NCBI GenBank assembly: GCA_002315625.1
Contig: DCHH01000018.1
Coordinates: 299 to 10,795 of the forward strand
Reading direction: 5' to 3'
From: Bacteroidales bacterium UBA1757
Lineage (GTDB): Bacteria > Bacteroidota > Bacteroidia > Bacteroidales > UBA1402
Length of the DNA stretch: 10,497 nt
Shown in pieces: positions 1 to 7,743 of this stretch. Position 1 is the stretch's first letter; every line of letters begins with the position of its first letter. The notes beneath the pieces were generated by a model. That model searched no databases and had not been told where the DNA came from. It saw only the letters and a program-made list of their open reading frames with translations. The translations under genes and the position numbers were made by a program.

Positions 1-57
1 GGTTAGAGCGCATGATTCATAATCATGAGGTCCTCGGTTCAATCCCGAGCCTCGCTA
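1..57 (+). tRNA. tRNA-Met (CAT), 5' end cut off by the window
   Basis: The sequence begins in the D-loop (GGTTAGAGCG). The anticodon stem is 11-15 (CATGA) paired with 23-27 (TCATG). It holds the 7-base loop TTCATAA, with anticodon CAT at 18-20. The T stem is 33-37 (CTCGG) with 45-49 (CCGAG) around the loop TTCAATC. The 3' acceptor strand is 50-56, with discriminator A at 57. CAA rather than CCA follows, so the CCA end is added after transcription, as is common in Bacteroidota. The anticodon stem lacks the run of three G:C pairs of initiator tRNA, so elongator Met is most likely. A CAT anticodon can also belong to tRNA-Ile2 (lysidine-modified), which the missing 5' half prevents me from ruling out. 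Confidence 0.92.
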
Positions 58-63
58 CAACAG

Positions 64-97
64 AAGGTCATTTGCCTCAGGGCATCTGACCTTTTTT
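64..97 (+). terminator. Rho-independent terminator after the tRNA gene
   Basis: AAGGTCA (64-70) pairs with TGACCTT (87-93). An inner stem TGCC (73-76) with GGCA (81-84) sits above a small internal loop, and a T run at 92-97 follows. It starts 7 bases after the tRNA and separates it from the aminotransferase gene. No clear TAnnTTTG promoter box is visible between this hairpin and the ATG at 126. Confidence 0.85.
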
Positions 98-125
98 ATT
101 TATACAACGCATTATTATACCAACC

Positions 126-1346
126 ATGCCTGTTTCAAACCGTCTGGCCAGTCTGGCCGTTTCACAGACCCTCGCAATGTCGCAGAAGAGCAGCGAGCTC
201 AAAGCGCAGGGTATCGATGTCATCAACTTGAGCGTAGGAGAACCCGATTTCTTCACACCCGACCACATCAAACAGGCTGCCAAACAGGCTGTTGACGACA
301 ACTTCTCGTTCTATTCACCAGTCCCCGGCTATCCCGCCCTACGCAAGGCAATCTGCGACAAGCTGCAGAAAGAGAACGGTCTGACCTACACCCCCGACCA
401 GATTGTCTGCTCGAACGGTGCCAAGCAGTGCGTCTGCAATGCAGTCCTTTCACTTGTCAACCCCGGCGATGAGGTCATCGTACCCGCTCCCTACTGGGTC
501 AGCTACGTGGAAATGGTCAAACTTGCCGAAGGAAAGAATGTAATCATTGAGGCCGGCATCGATCAGGACTTCAAGATTACCCCTGAGCAGTTGGAAGCAG
601 CAATCACCCCCAAGACCAAGGCCCTTATCCTCTGCTCCCCCTCCAACCCGACGGGAAGTGTCTATAGCCACGACGAACTCTCTGCCCTTGCTGGCGTGCT
701 GGCCCACCACGAGCAGGTAATCATAATTGCCGACGAGATTTACGAGCATATCAATTATATCGGCAAGCACGAGAGCATTGCCCAGTTCGAAAGCATTCGC
801 GACCGCGTTGTCATCATCAACGGTGTCAGCAAGGCATACGCCATGACCGGCTGGCGTATCGGCTGGCTGGCAGCCCCTCTTTGGATTGCCAAGGCGTGCA
901 GCAAACTTCAGGGCCAATACACCTCCGGCCCGAACTCCGTGGCCCAGCAGGCTGCCACCATCGCCTATACCGGCTCGCAGGAGTGCGTTGAGGAGATGCG
1001 CAAAGCCTTCCTCCGTCGCCGTGACCTGATTGTCAGACTTATGCGCGAAGTGCCTGGTCTTGAGGTCCGCGAGCCTCAGGGAGCCTTCTACCTCTTCCCG
1101 AAGTGCGACAGTTATATCGGCAAGAAATACGAGGGTGAAACCATTGACGGCCGCGAAGTCGCCGCCCGCGAAATCAACGACGTGATGGATCTGGCAATGT
1201 ACCTGCTTGAAGCCGGCCACGTGGCAACTGTCGGCGGTGCAGCGTTCGGTTCGTCCGACTGCATACGCCTCTCGTACGCCACCTCCGATGCCAATATCAC
1301 CGAAGCTGTCCGTCGTATCAAGGTTGCTCTTGCCAAGTTGAAATAA
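126..1346 (+). CDS. aspC: PLP-dependent aminotransferase, aspartate aminotransferase type (class I, subgroup I-gamma)
   Basis: A cytoplasmic fold-type I aminotransferase, most likely interconverting aspartate plus 2-oxoglutarate with oxaloacetate plus glutamate. Visible family residues are Asn174 in SNPTG, Asp203 in ADEIYEHI (contacts the pyridine nitrogen), Lys236 in SKAYAMTGWRIGW (Schiff-base lysine) and Arg381 in IRLSYA (binds the substrate alpha-carboxylate). The N-terminus (NRLASLAVSQTLAMSQKS) is typical of the I-gamma group and supports the ATG at 126. At 406 residues it is slightly longer than the usual ~395, because of a charged insertion around residues 337-358 (EGETIDGREVAAREIND) before MYLLEAGHVATVGG. 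It appears monocistronic, lying between the tRNA terminator and the helicase promoter. Substrate choice within this family (Asp, Phe/Tyr or prephenate) cannot be read reliably from sequence, so the name is by family resemblance. Confidence 0.93.
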   Translation: MPVSNRLASLAVSQTLAMSQKSSELKAQGIDVINLSVGEPDFFTPDHIKQAAKQAVDDNFSFYSPVPGYPALRKAICDKLQKENGLTYTPDQIVCSNGAKQCVCNAVLSLVNPGDEVIVPAPYWVSYVEMVKLAEGKNVIIEAGIDQDFKITPEQLEAAITPKTKALILCSPSNPTGSVYSHDELSALAGVLAHHEQVIIIADEIYEHINYIGKHESIAQFESIRDRVVIINGVSKAYAMTGWRIGWLAAPLWIAKACSKLQGQYTSGPNSVAQQAATIAYTGSQECVEEMRKAFLRRRDLIVRLMREVPGLEVREPQGAFYLFPKCDSYIGKKYEGETIDGREVAAREINDVMDLAMYLLEAGHVATVGGAAFGSSDCIRLSYATSDANITEAVRRIKVALAKLK

Positions 1347-1368
1347 CCGGCCCGACAACCGGCCCGCC
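1345..1368 (+). repeat. Two tandem 12-bp units after the aminotransferase stop
   Basis: AACCGGCCCGAC (1345-1356) is followed directly by AACCGGCCCGCC (1357-1368), 11 of 12 bases identical. The first unit overlaps the stop codon. The G+C-rich block is followed by a weak bulged hairpin (CCGACT at 1368-1373 against AGTCAGG at 1380-1386) and a T run at 1401-1407. This might act as a poor terminator, but the T run is too far from the stem to call it. Confidence 0.6.
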
Positions 1369-1427
1369 CGACTGGTAAAAGTCAGGTGTTATGTAAAATA
1401 TTTTTTTCGTCTTTGTATTATTTTGTT

Positions 1428-1435
1428 TACTTTTG
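1428..1435 (+). promoter_or_regulatory. Bacteroides-type -7 box of the helicase gene
   Basis: TACTTTTG matches TAnnTTTG exactly. Upstream, at the expected spacing, only a T-rich stretch is present (TTTC at 1405-1408, three of four matches to TTTG), so the -33 element is weak. Transcription would start near 1439-1442, about 15-18 bases before the ATG at 1457. This argues against translation from the in-frame TTG at 1433, which lies inside the box. Confidence 0.65.
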
Positions 1436-1456
1436 TCCAAAATACAACAGACGGAT

Positions 1457-3601
1457 ATGGACATTGAAAAAGACGGACTCTTTACTCTTGCAGAGCGGTA
1501 TGTCAAATTTACCGGGCTGTCGGTCTTTCTGACCGGCAGGGCCGGAACAGGTAAGACCACCTTCCTGAAATACATCGAAGAGAGTTGCGACAAGCGCCAT
1601 GTAGTACTTGCTCCGACCGGTGTGGCTGCCATCAATGCCGGTGGTTCGACCATCCACTCGTTCTTCCACCTCCCCCTTTGCCCCTATCTGCCGGACGTGC
1701 CTGAGCTGATGACCGAATATCAGGTCACAAAAGGGCGCTCGACGCTCAAGAAGGAGCGCATTTCCCTCATCCGCAGCCTTGAGCTCATAATTATTGACGA
1801 AATTTCCATGGTCCGTGCCGACCTTCTGGATGCCGTCGATATGATGTTGAAACGCTACCGCCACAGCACACGCCCCTTTGGCGGTGTACAGCTGTTGCTT
1901 ATTGGAGACGCTCAGCAGCTCTCCCCGGTTGTCAAAGAAGAGGAGATGCCGTACATGCAGAGAGTCTATAGCTCACCTTATTTCTTTGAGTCGAAAGCAT
2001 TCAAGCAGTTATCAATCGTCTCTATCGAGCTGAAAAAGGTTTACCGTCAGAAAGACCTCACCTTCATCCGCCTACTTAACGCAATCCGCGAGAACGACAT
2101 TACACACGAAGTTCTGGATACCCTCAACTCTCGTGTCGGAGCACCGTGTGCAGGTGCAAATGCCAACCGTTCCGAGCCGATACGGCTGACCACCCACAAC
2201 CGGCAGGCAAACAGTTACAACACCAGCCGGCTGGAGTCTTTGCCCGGCAAGGCGACCAAATTCACAGCCGGCATCATAGGCGAGTTTCCCGAAAGCAGCT
2301 ACCCGGTAGAGGCGGAAATCTTCCTCAAGCGGGGAGCGCAGGTAATGTTCACCCGCAACGACCCCCAGGGGCAATACTACAACGGCAAAATCGGCCGGAT
2401 TACCCAAATCGACGAATCGATGGTGCAGGTTCAGGACGAGGATGGAATGGAGATTCTTGTTACCCCGGTTGACTGGGAGAACACGCGCTACAGCCTTGAC
2501 GATGAATCGGGCGAAATCACACAGGAAGTTGTGGGGACATTCACCCAACTGCCACTACGAACCGCATGGGCAATCACCATCCACAAGAGTCAGGGGCTCA
2601 CATTCGACAATGTCATCATCGACGCCGGTGCCGCATTTGCCTTCGGACAGGTCTATGTGGCTCTGTCGAGGTGCCGCTCACTTGAAGGGATATCACTCGA
2701 AAGCCCAATCCGGGCATCGTCGATATTCACTGACAGGGCCGTAGTGGATTTCAATGCCAGCCAGCCGACGGAAGAGACTGTAGAGGGGATGCTCAACAGC
2801 GAAGAAGCCCGTTACCGACTGGACAAAATTTGTTCTATTTTCGACCTGAACGACACCGTCCACCTGCTCAACTGGCTACGCGATGTGTGGGCAGAACACC
2901 TCACAAAGATTTATCTCCAACAGGCAAAGCAAATAGATAAATGCTATGAGGATGTCCATACCGTTCTGGATGTGGCAGAACGGTTCAAGATGCAGCTCTC
3001 GCGCCTTGCCGCAGCAGGTCAGGAATCACAAATACAGGAGCGTCTGAAAAAGGGGGCTGCCTATTTTGCTCCGATAATCTCATCTGCTTTAGAGGTTTGC
3101 TCACCCCTCCCCTCACTCGCCATAGACAATAAAGAGGTTAAAAAGAAGGTGAAGCTCGTCACCGACGACCTGCTTATGAACCTCACCATCCACTGCGCGC
3201 TGATGCGGCACGTAGAGGAGAACGGTTTTGACCTGACAGTCTGCGACAGGATACGGACAGCTTGCCTTTTGGGCGAAAAACCGAAAACAGAAAAGTCCAG
3301 GGCCGAAAAAACCAAGATCAGGAAGTCCAACGAGAAAACACAAGAGCCATCCAACGAAAAAGCCGCAAGCGAAGTGAACGAAATCCTGAAAAACCGCCTG
3401 ATAGCCTGGCGCACAGCCCGAAGCAAAGCCGACAACGTCCCGCCCTACGTCGTCATGCACCAGGTAACCCTAATGCAGATAGCATCTCAAGCACCCACGA
3501 CAAAACAGGAACTTCTCCTGGTCGAACGCTTCGGCCAGAAGAAGTTCGAAAAATACGGCGAGGAGATTCTTTCCCTCGTCCGTTCAGTACTTGATGTCTG
3601 A
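1457..3601 (+). CDS. PIF1/RecD-like superfamily 1B DNA helicase with C-terminal HRDC domain
   Basis: An ATP-dependent 5'-3' type DNA helicase by family, acting in the cytoplasm in replication or repair. In the 714-residue product the motor motifs run in order: Walker A GRAGTGKTT (27-35, Lys33), APTGVAAINAGG (motif Ia), Walker B IIIDEIS (Asp114, Glu115), GDAQQLSPV (motif III, 150-158), the VYRQ region (motif IV), TIHKSQGLTF (motif V, around 374-383) and YVALSR (motif VI, 400-405, Arg405). Residues ~430-600 are helical and unassigned. A Lys/Glu-rich linker follows (~606-640), then an HRDC domain (~641-712; LIAWRTARSK, PPYVV, FGQKKFEKYGEEIL), a nucleic-acid-binding module best known from RecQ. 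An in-frame TTG at 1433 would add eight residues, but it overlaps the -7 box, so the ATG at 1457 was chosen. No partner gene is adjacent, and the downstream gene converges on it. Confidence 0.9.
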   Translation: MDIEKDGLFTLAERYVKFTGLSVFLTGRAGTGKTTFLKYIEESCDKRHVVLAPTGVAAINAGGSTIHSFFHLPLCPYLPDVPELMTEYQVTKGRSTLKKERISLIRSLELIIIDEISMVRADLLDAVDMMLKRYRHSTRPFGGVQLLLIGDAQQLSPVVKEEEMPYMQRVYSSPYFFESKAFKQLSIVSIELKKVYRQKDLTFIRLLNAIRENDITHEVLDTLNSRVGAPCAGANANRSEPIRLTTHNRQANSYNTSRLESLPGKATKFTAGIIGEFPESSYPVEAEIFLKRGAQVMFTRNDPQGQYYNGKIGRITQIDESMVQVQDEDGMEILVTPVDWENTRYSLDDESGEITQEVVGTFTQLPLRTAWAITIHKSQGLTFDNVIIDAGAAFAFGQVYVALSRCRSLEGISLESPIRASSIFTDRAVVDFNASQPTEETVEGMLNSEEARYRLDKICSIFDLNDTVHLLNWLRDVWAEHLTKIYLQQAKQIDKCYEDVHTVLDVAERFKMQLSRLAAAGQESQIQERLKKGAAYFAPIISSALEVCSPLPSLAIDNKEVKKKVKLVTDDLLMNLTIHCALMRHVEENGFDLTVCDRIRTACLLGEKPKTEKSRAEKTKIRKSNEKTQEPSNEKAASEVNEILKNRLIAWRTARSKADNVPPYVVMHQVTLMQIASQAPTTKQELLLVERFGQKKFEKYGEEILSLVRSVLDV

Positions 3602-3605
3602 ACGG
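3580..3605. terminator. Stem-loop across the convergent gene ends
   Basis: CCGTTCAG (3580-3587) pairs perfectly with CTGAACGG (3598-3605) around a 10-base loop. It covers the helicase stop codon and reaches to within two bases of the arabinofuranosidase stop. The stem is the same on both strands, so it could end transcription from both sides. The flanking T runs are very short (TTT at 3606-3608 on the plus strand, none on the minus strand), so function as an intrinsic terminator is uncertain. Confidence 0.55.
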
Positions 3606-3606
3606 T

Positions 3607-5607
3607 TTACAACGATATCGTAAACATCACCATCGAGTAGGGCGCAACGTCAATGGCCATCTTGCGGCTCACCTTCACTTCTTCGGTGACGGGGGCGATG
3701 GGCTGGACATCAAAGTTATTCTCCTGCTCCGGCTGGCCCTTCAGGGTAGTCAGGGTGGCTTTTGACTTGACAGAGAAACGGGAAAGGTCAAGTGCAGCCT
3801 TGGCACCATTCTCCGAAGCGTTGCAAATCTTCACATACAGTTTGCGGGATTTGGTGTCGAGCACGACGGACTGGCCGAGCAGGTGGTCTTCACGGTCGAA
3901 GCTGACGCAGTCGCCGTAGAACCAGTCACCGCTTGATTTTCCGAACATCTGCTGCACATAGTAACTGCAAGTCAGATAGGGCTTCTCGTTGTCGAAATAA
4001 ATAAGGTCGGGATTCCAGTTGTTGGTACCCTTCTTGGCAAACAGCGGAGCATACGAAGTCATGCAAACAACATCTCCGTTGCGCTCCACATGCAGCAGGT
4101 ACAGGCCTTCGGCCAGGGCGTCGATAAGCTTTCTGTCCTTTGAGGCATATTCGCCGAGATAGACCTTGGTCTTACAGTCGCGCGGATAGCTGTCGTACTG
4201 TCTAGTATTCAGGAAGTAGGTATTGGGCTCATAATAATGCTCGTCAAGAATGGGAACCTCCAGACTGGTTGCAAACTTCCAACCCTCCTCATAATCGGGA
4301 TTGCCGGGGTGTGAACCTGGGCCGCAAGTACCCACAATCACGATTTCGGGATATGCAGCACGCACCTTATCATATATGTACTTGAAGCGCACCTCAAACT
4401 CCGGGGTAATCTTCTCCTCGTTTCCAAGACCGAGATACTTGAGCCCGAAGGGTTCCGGATGGCCTGCATCGGCACGTACCTTGCCCCACTTTGAGGTGGC
4501 AGGACCGTTGGCCCATTCGATAAGGTCGAGGGCATCCTGTGTCCACTCGTCCATATCCTCCATCGGAGCGGCATCCTGAGCCTGGGTACGCATACCCCAG
4601 CCACCGTTCGTACCCTGACAGTTCACGCCACAGGGGAGAATGGGAAGGGGCTCCATATTGAGGTCTTCGCAAAGCTGGAAATACTCATAGTAGCCCATCT
4701 CCATTGACTGGTGATAACCCCATGTGTTCTTCAGCTGACGGCGCTGCTCGCGCGGGCCGACAGTTGTCTTCCAGCGGTAGGTGTCCCAAAATCCGTCACC
4801 GCCGCCATGGACCACACAACCGCCGGGGAAGCGCATGAACTTGGGATTAAGGTCAGCAAGAGCCTGAACCAGGTCTTTTCTTAGGCCATGTCCCATATAG
4901 GTATCCTGCGGGAAAAGCGAGACCATATCGACATCCAGCTGTCCGACCGTCAGGGCCAGAATCTGAAGCGTGGCATTGGGACAGTCGGCGTTGGCCGTAA
5001 GGGTGCATTCGTACTTCTTCCAGTCCTTTCCGCTGATTTGAATCGTGGTATCGGCAAGCGGAGCAGCCACCTCTGCAGGACGGCCAAAACCAGGCATAAA
5101 TGGTTTGCGTGGAACCGTCAGCACGATGCGTACATCCTTGGCCACACCGTCAGGATTACGCATAAACACCGAGAAGTCATACTTTTCACCGGCCTTGATT
5201 ACAATGCCGCCATATCCGTCATTCGAAATGCCGAATCCCGTCCAACCGTTGTAGTCATAGTAATGACCCACGCGCTCGATGTTCAGACGCATGTAGTTGG
5301 GGTTGTTGGGATGAATCGGATCCTGCTGCTTGGGTTCAATGTAACCCAGTGAATGGCCGGGGCGCTGAGTCTTCCATGCTGTTCCTGCTCCCCATCCGTC
5401 CTGCTCGGCAGGGCTGTACTCGAAAGAGCCGTTCTGGATGAGTTCTGCACACAGTCCGCCGTCAGCCGAGGAACTGATGTCTTCAAAGAAAATACCAATC
5501 AGCTCGTTGCTGATCTGTTTGCCGCCGGCCGGTGCCTTGACTGCCGACTGGGCCTGTGCACCGAGCGTTGCAGCTGCAAGTGCCAATACAAGAACAAGTT
5601 TCTTCAT
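3607..5607 (-). CDS. GH51 alpha-L-arabinofuranosidase, secreted
   Basis: A retaining exo-acting enzyme that removes alpha-L-arabinofuranosyl units from arabinan, arabinoxylan or their oligosaccharides. The 666-residue product starts with a type I signal peptide (MKKLVLVLALAAATLGAQA, cut before Gln20) and has no lipobox, so it is probably periplasmic. GIFFEDISSSADGGLCAELI (38-57) is the GH51 entry motif. Residues ~60-235 resemble a carbohydrate-binding beta-sandwich insert. The catalytic barrel has MRFPGG (258-263), the acid/base Glu397 in GLGNEE and the likely nucleophile Glu486 in YLGEYAS. The remainder is the usual C-terminal beta domain. It is the second gene of an operon: only 16 bp separate it from the stop of the GH43 gene upstream, with no promoter visible between. 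Family assignment is firm; the natural substrate is inferred. Confidence 0.94.
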   Translation of the reverse strand: MKKLVLVLALAAATLGAQAQSAVKAPAGGKQISNELIGIFFEDISSSADGGLCAELIQNGSFEYSPAEQDGWGAGTAWKTQRPGHSLGYIEPKQQDPIHPNNPNYMRLNIERVGHYYDYNGWTGFGISNDGYGGIVIKAGEKYDFSVFMRNPDGVAKDVRIVLTVPRKPFMPGFGRPAEVAAPLADTTIQISGKDWKKYECTLTANADCPNATLQILALTVGQLDVDMVSLFPQDTYMGHGLRKDLVQALADLNPKFMRFPGGCVVHGGGDGFWDTYRWKTTVGPREQRRQLKNTWGYHQSMEMGYYEYFQLCEDLNMEPLPILPCGVNCQGTNGGWGMRTQAQDAAPMEDMDEWTQDALDLIEWANGPATSKWGKVRADAGHPEPFGLKYLGLGNEEKITPEFEVRFKYIYDKVRAAYPEIVIVGTCGPGSHPGNPDYEEGWKFATSLEVPILDEHYYEPNTYFLNTRQYDSYPRDCKTKVYLGEYASKDRKLIDALAEGLYLLHVERNGDVVCMTSYAPLFAKKGTNNWNPDLIYFDNEKPYLTCSYYVQQMFGKSSGDWFYGDCVSFDREDHLLGQSVVLDTKSRKLYVKICNASENGAKAALDLSRFSVKSKATLTTLKGQPEQENNFDVQPIAPVTEEVKVSRKMAIDVAPYSMVMFTISL

Positions 5608-5623
5608 AGTTGAAAAATATAGA

Positions 5624-7690
5624 TTAATAACTCAAATTTACAGGCCGTATGGTTCCGTCTGCTTCAAAAAGCATCGGGTCGAGACAGACTTCTCGGTTGT
5701 AGCCTGCCGACCATCCAAGTTTGATGCTTTCAGGACGGGCAAAACGGTGATAGACCATATACCATTCGTCCGTTCCGGGCTTACACAAGACACTGTGATG
5801 TCCCGTTCCGAAAATCTGCATGTCAGGACGTTGCGACAACACAACCGTTTTCTCCACTGTTGACGGCTTTCCCCCGCGCACCAGTTCGACAGGCGATTCG
5901 CTGATAAGATAACGGACACGGTAGTTGGCACTGCGGGTATCATTTTCCGACCACATAAAATAGTATAGGCCGTTGCGGTAGAAAACGTATGTACCTTCAC
6001 AGTAGCTGTACTTCCGTCGTTCCGCATGATGGATAAGCACCTTTGTGGAACCCTCCTTGATGGAAACCATATCGTCATTCAATTCCGATACAGCCATAAA
6101 ACCATTTCCCCAATAGAGATAATATTTGCCGGAGACCGGGTCAAGAAAGACATCTGGGTCGATGACCTGTCCCCCCTGACCCGCTGGAGGTTGTGAAAGC
6201 AAAGGCTTGCCGAGAGCGTCGCGGAACGGTCCTTCAGGGCTGTCAGCCACCGCCACTCCTATCTTTGCATCCGCCACGAAGTAGTAGAAATACTTATAGG
6301 AAACATGCTTGGGATTGCGTATTGAAGCCTCTTTCAGAGTCCCGAAAGTGTGGTCAGGTTTTCCCTTTATATACCTGCGTTCAATAATACAGGGAGCCCA
6401 AGCGCGCCAATCGGCCCACTGGCAGTCCTTCTGCAAATCAAACATCACTCCTTCATCCTTCCACTCCTTCAAATCCACGGAGGAAAACACCTTGAAGTCA
6501 TGGCTGTGCCACCCTTCGCTTCCGTCGGTAGTGGGATAGATATAGTATTTCCCGGTCTTGTGGCTGTAGAGCACTTCCGGGTCGGCATGAAGTCCGACAA
6601 ACAGCGGATTGCCGACATTCGGTTCTATGTGGTCGTATTCCTGGTCGTCCGACCAAGTCTGAAGCCGCTCATACTCTTCCTTTGTAAGCCGCATGAAAGA
6701 GCCGTGCTGGGGGCCGTTCACCCCCTCGATGTCCTGAGGATTGCGGAAATTGCGCATATACTTGTCGGCCTGACAGATACGGTAATGCCTTGGTTTTGAA
6801 GAATATTCAATATAGGCAATCCTCCAGGTCGAATCGCCGGCAAGTTGGAAGGCCGATACCCCCTCGCATTTCTTGTTTCCCTCGAAACTGACGTAGTCAT
6901 CCTCAACGGGAAGACTCCACGGGCCGGTAAGCGACTTGGACGTAGAAGTGAACAGTCCCGGTTTGCCCCCCTCCTTCTTTATCATAAGGTGATAGAGACC
7001 GTCGGACGGAAGGTAGTTAATGTCGGCGTCAATGGTGGCATACCCCCAGTCAAGCAGCAACTGTGGCTTGGTCAGGGTAGTGAAACTTTCGTCCGCATAG
7101 CTATAGTACATACGGTCATACTCTTCTTCCGGCCGGTTCAGCATGGAGAAATAGACCATGTAGCCGCCCTTCTTTCCCGACGGCCACACATAGTCTTCGT
7201 CCCAGAAAATCTGCGGAGCCCATACACGGTTCACCGTTGACCAGTCCTTATATACATCGGGTGCATCGGCATTGGAGAAGATTCCAGGCCCTTGACGGAA
7301 ATCAAAAGTAACTGATCGCCAGTTGATAAGATCGTCGGAAGTGAGCAAATCTATGCCATAGTTGTCCCATTTGTGCGAAACGGCCACCTTCATGTCGGTC
7401 GTCACCATCAGGTATCCGCTCCCGTCGTGGCGGCGGCAGATAAATGCATCGCGGGTCCCCCCTTCAATCCGGGCAAGCTTACTGGCACTGAAGATGGAAT
7501 CTCCATTAATCAGGTCGTGGAAATGATACCCGTCACGGCTCAGGGCGAATGCCGTCCACTCCCCCCTGTCACTCATGTGGCAGTAGAGATATCCGTAGTC
7601 ACCCAATTGCAGGTTGCCCTTATATTCCTGAGCCTCAGCAAGAGAAAGGACACCCAGCAATAAAACAGGAACTATTGAAAAACGCTTCAT
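5624..7690 (-). CDS. Secreted glycoside hydrolase with two GH43-type five-bladed propellers
   Basis: Likely an inverting arabinosidase or xylosidase acting on plant hemicellulose fragments. The 688-residue product has a type I signal peptide (MKRFSIVPVLLLGVLSLAEA, cut before Gln21) and no lipobox, suggesting the periplasm. The N-terminal propeller (~25-345) shows GGTRDAF (Asp81), RVWAPQIF (155-162), TIDADI (Asp221) and KKCEGVS (Glu276). The C-terminal propeller (~360-688) shows LHADPEV (Asp370), RAWAPCI (429-435), VIDPDVF (Asp511), SYCEGTY (Glu565) and GTGHHSV (628-634). Both halves therefore appear to hold the GH43 base, pKa-modulating Asp and acid Glu. The C-terminal half is the more canonical; the first has RDA where RDP is usual. 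It is the first gene of the operon with the GH51 enzyme, behind a perfect promoter. Exact subfamily and substrate cannot be read by eye. Confidence 0.9.
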   Translation of the reverse strand: MKRFSIVPVLLLGVLSLAEAQEYKGNLQLGDYGYLYCHMSDRGEWTAFALSRDGYHFHDLINGDSIFSASKLARIEGGTRDAFICRRHDGSGYLMVTTDMKVAVSHKWDNYGIDLLTSDDLINWRSVTFDFRQGPGIFSNADAPDVYKDWSTVNRVWAPQIFWDEDYVWPSGKKGGYMVYFSMLNRPEEEYDRMYYSYADESFTTLTKPQLLLDWGYATIDADINYLPSDGLYHLMIKKEGGKPGLFTSTSKSLTGPWSLPVEDDYVSFEGNKKCEGVSAFQLAGDSTWRIAYIEYSSKPRHYRICQADKYMRNFRNPQDIEGVNGPQHGSFMRLTKEEYERLQTWSDDQEYDHIEPNVGNPLFVGLHADPEVLYSHKTGKYYIYPTTDGSEGWHSHDFKVFSSVDLKEWKDEGVMFDLQKDCQWADWRAWAPCIIERRYIKGKPDHTFGTLKEASIRNPKHVSYKYFYYFVADAKIGVAVADSPEGPFRDALGKPLLSQPPAGQGGQVIDPDVFLDPVSGKYYLYWGNGFMAVSELNDDMVSIKEGSTKVLIHHAERRKYSYCEGTYVFYRNGLYYFMWSENDTRSANYRVRYLISESPVELVRGGKPSTVEKTVVLSQRPDMQIFGTGHHSVLCKPGTDEWYMVYHRFARPESIKLGWSAGYNREVCLDPMLFEADGTIRPVNLSY

Positions 7691-7696
7691 TTGTAG

Positions 7697-7743
7697 GTCT
7701 TTTAGTCATTGCCAACAAAAATAAGGTAAAATCACTAAAAGGC
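7697..7743. promoter_or_regulatory. Imperfect 14-bp inverted repeat flanking the -7 box (possible operator)
   Basis: GTCTTTTAGTCATT (7697-7710) and AATCACTAAAAGGC (7730-7743) are inverted copies matching at 12 of 14 positions, with a perfect 8-bp core CTTTTAGT/ACTAAAAG. The gap is 19 bp and the core centres lie 35 bp apart. One arm fills the -33/-7 spacer and the other covers the predicted early leader. Only one arm would be in the mRNA made from this promoter, so a protein-binding site is more likely than an RNA hairpin. The DNA is A+T-rich and chance is possible. Confidence 0.4.

Noticed and set aside
1..97. tRNA gene as an integration site for a genomic island
   Set aside because: No integrase, no repeat of the tRNA 3' end downstream, and ordinary housekeeping genes follow directly.
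450..1358. 302-codon open frame on the minus strand opposite the aminotransferase gene
   Set aside because: It mirrors a well-supported gene, has no recognisable motifs and no promoter; it is a by-product of codon bias.
1433..1456. TTG start for the helicase, eight residues longer
   Set aside because: It lies inside the -7 box TACTTTTG and upstream of the expected transcript start.
6350..6799. 149-codon plus-strand open frame inside the GH43 gene, and similar ones at 4888-5352 and 9191-9715
   Set aside because: All lie opposite firmly identified genes, and their translations show no domain, signal peptide or consistent start context.
3607..7690. A full polysaccharide utilisation locus
   Set aside because: No SusC, SusD, surface glycan-binding protein, transporter or hybrid two-component regulator is present in the window.
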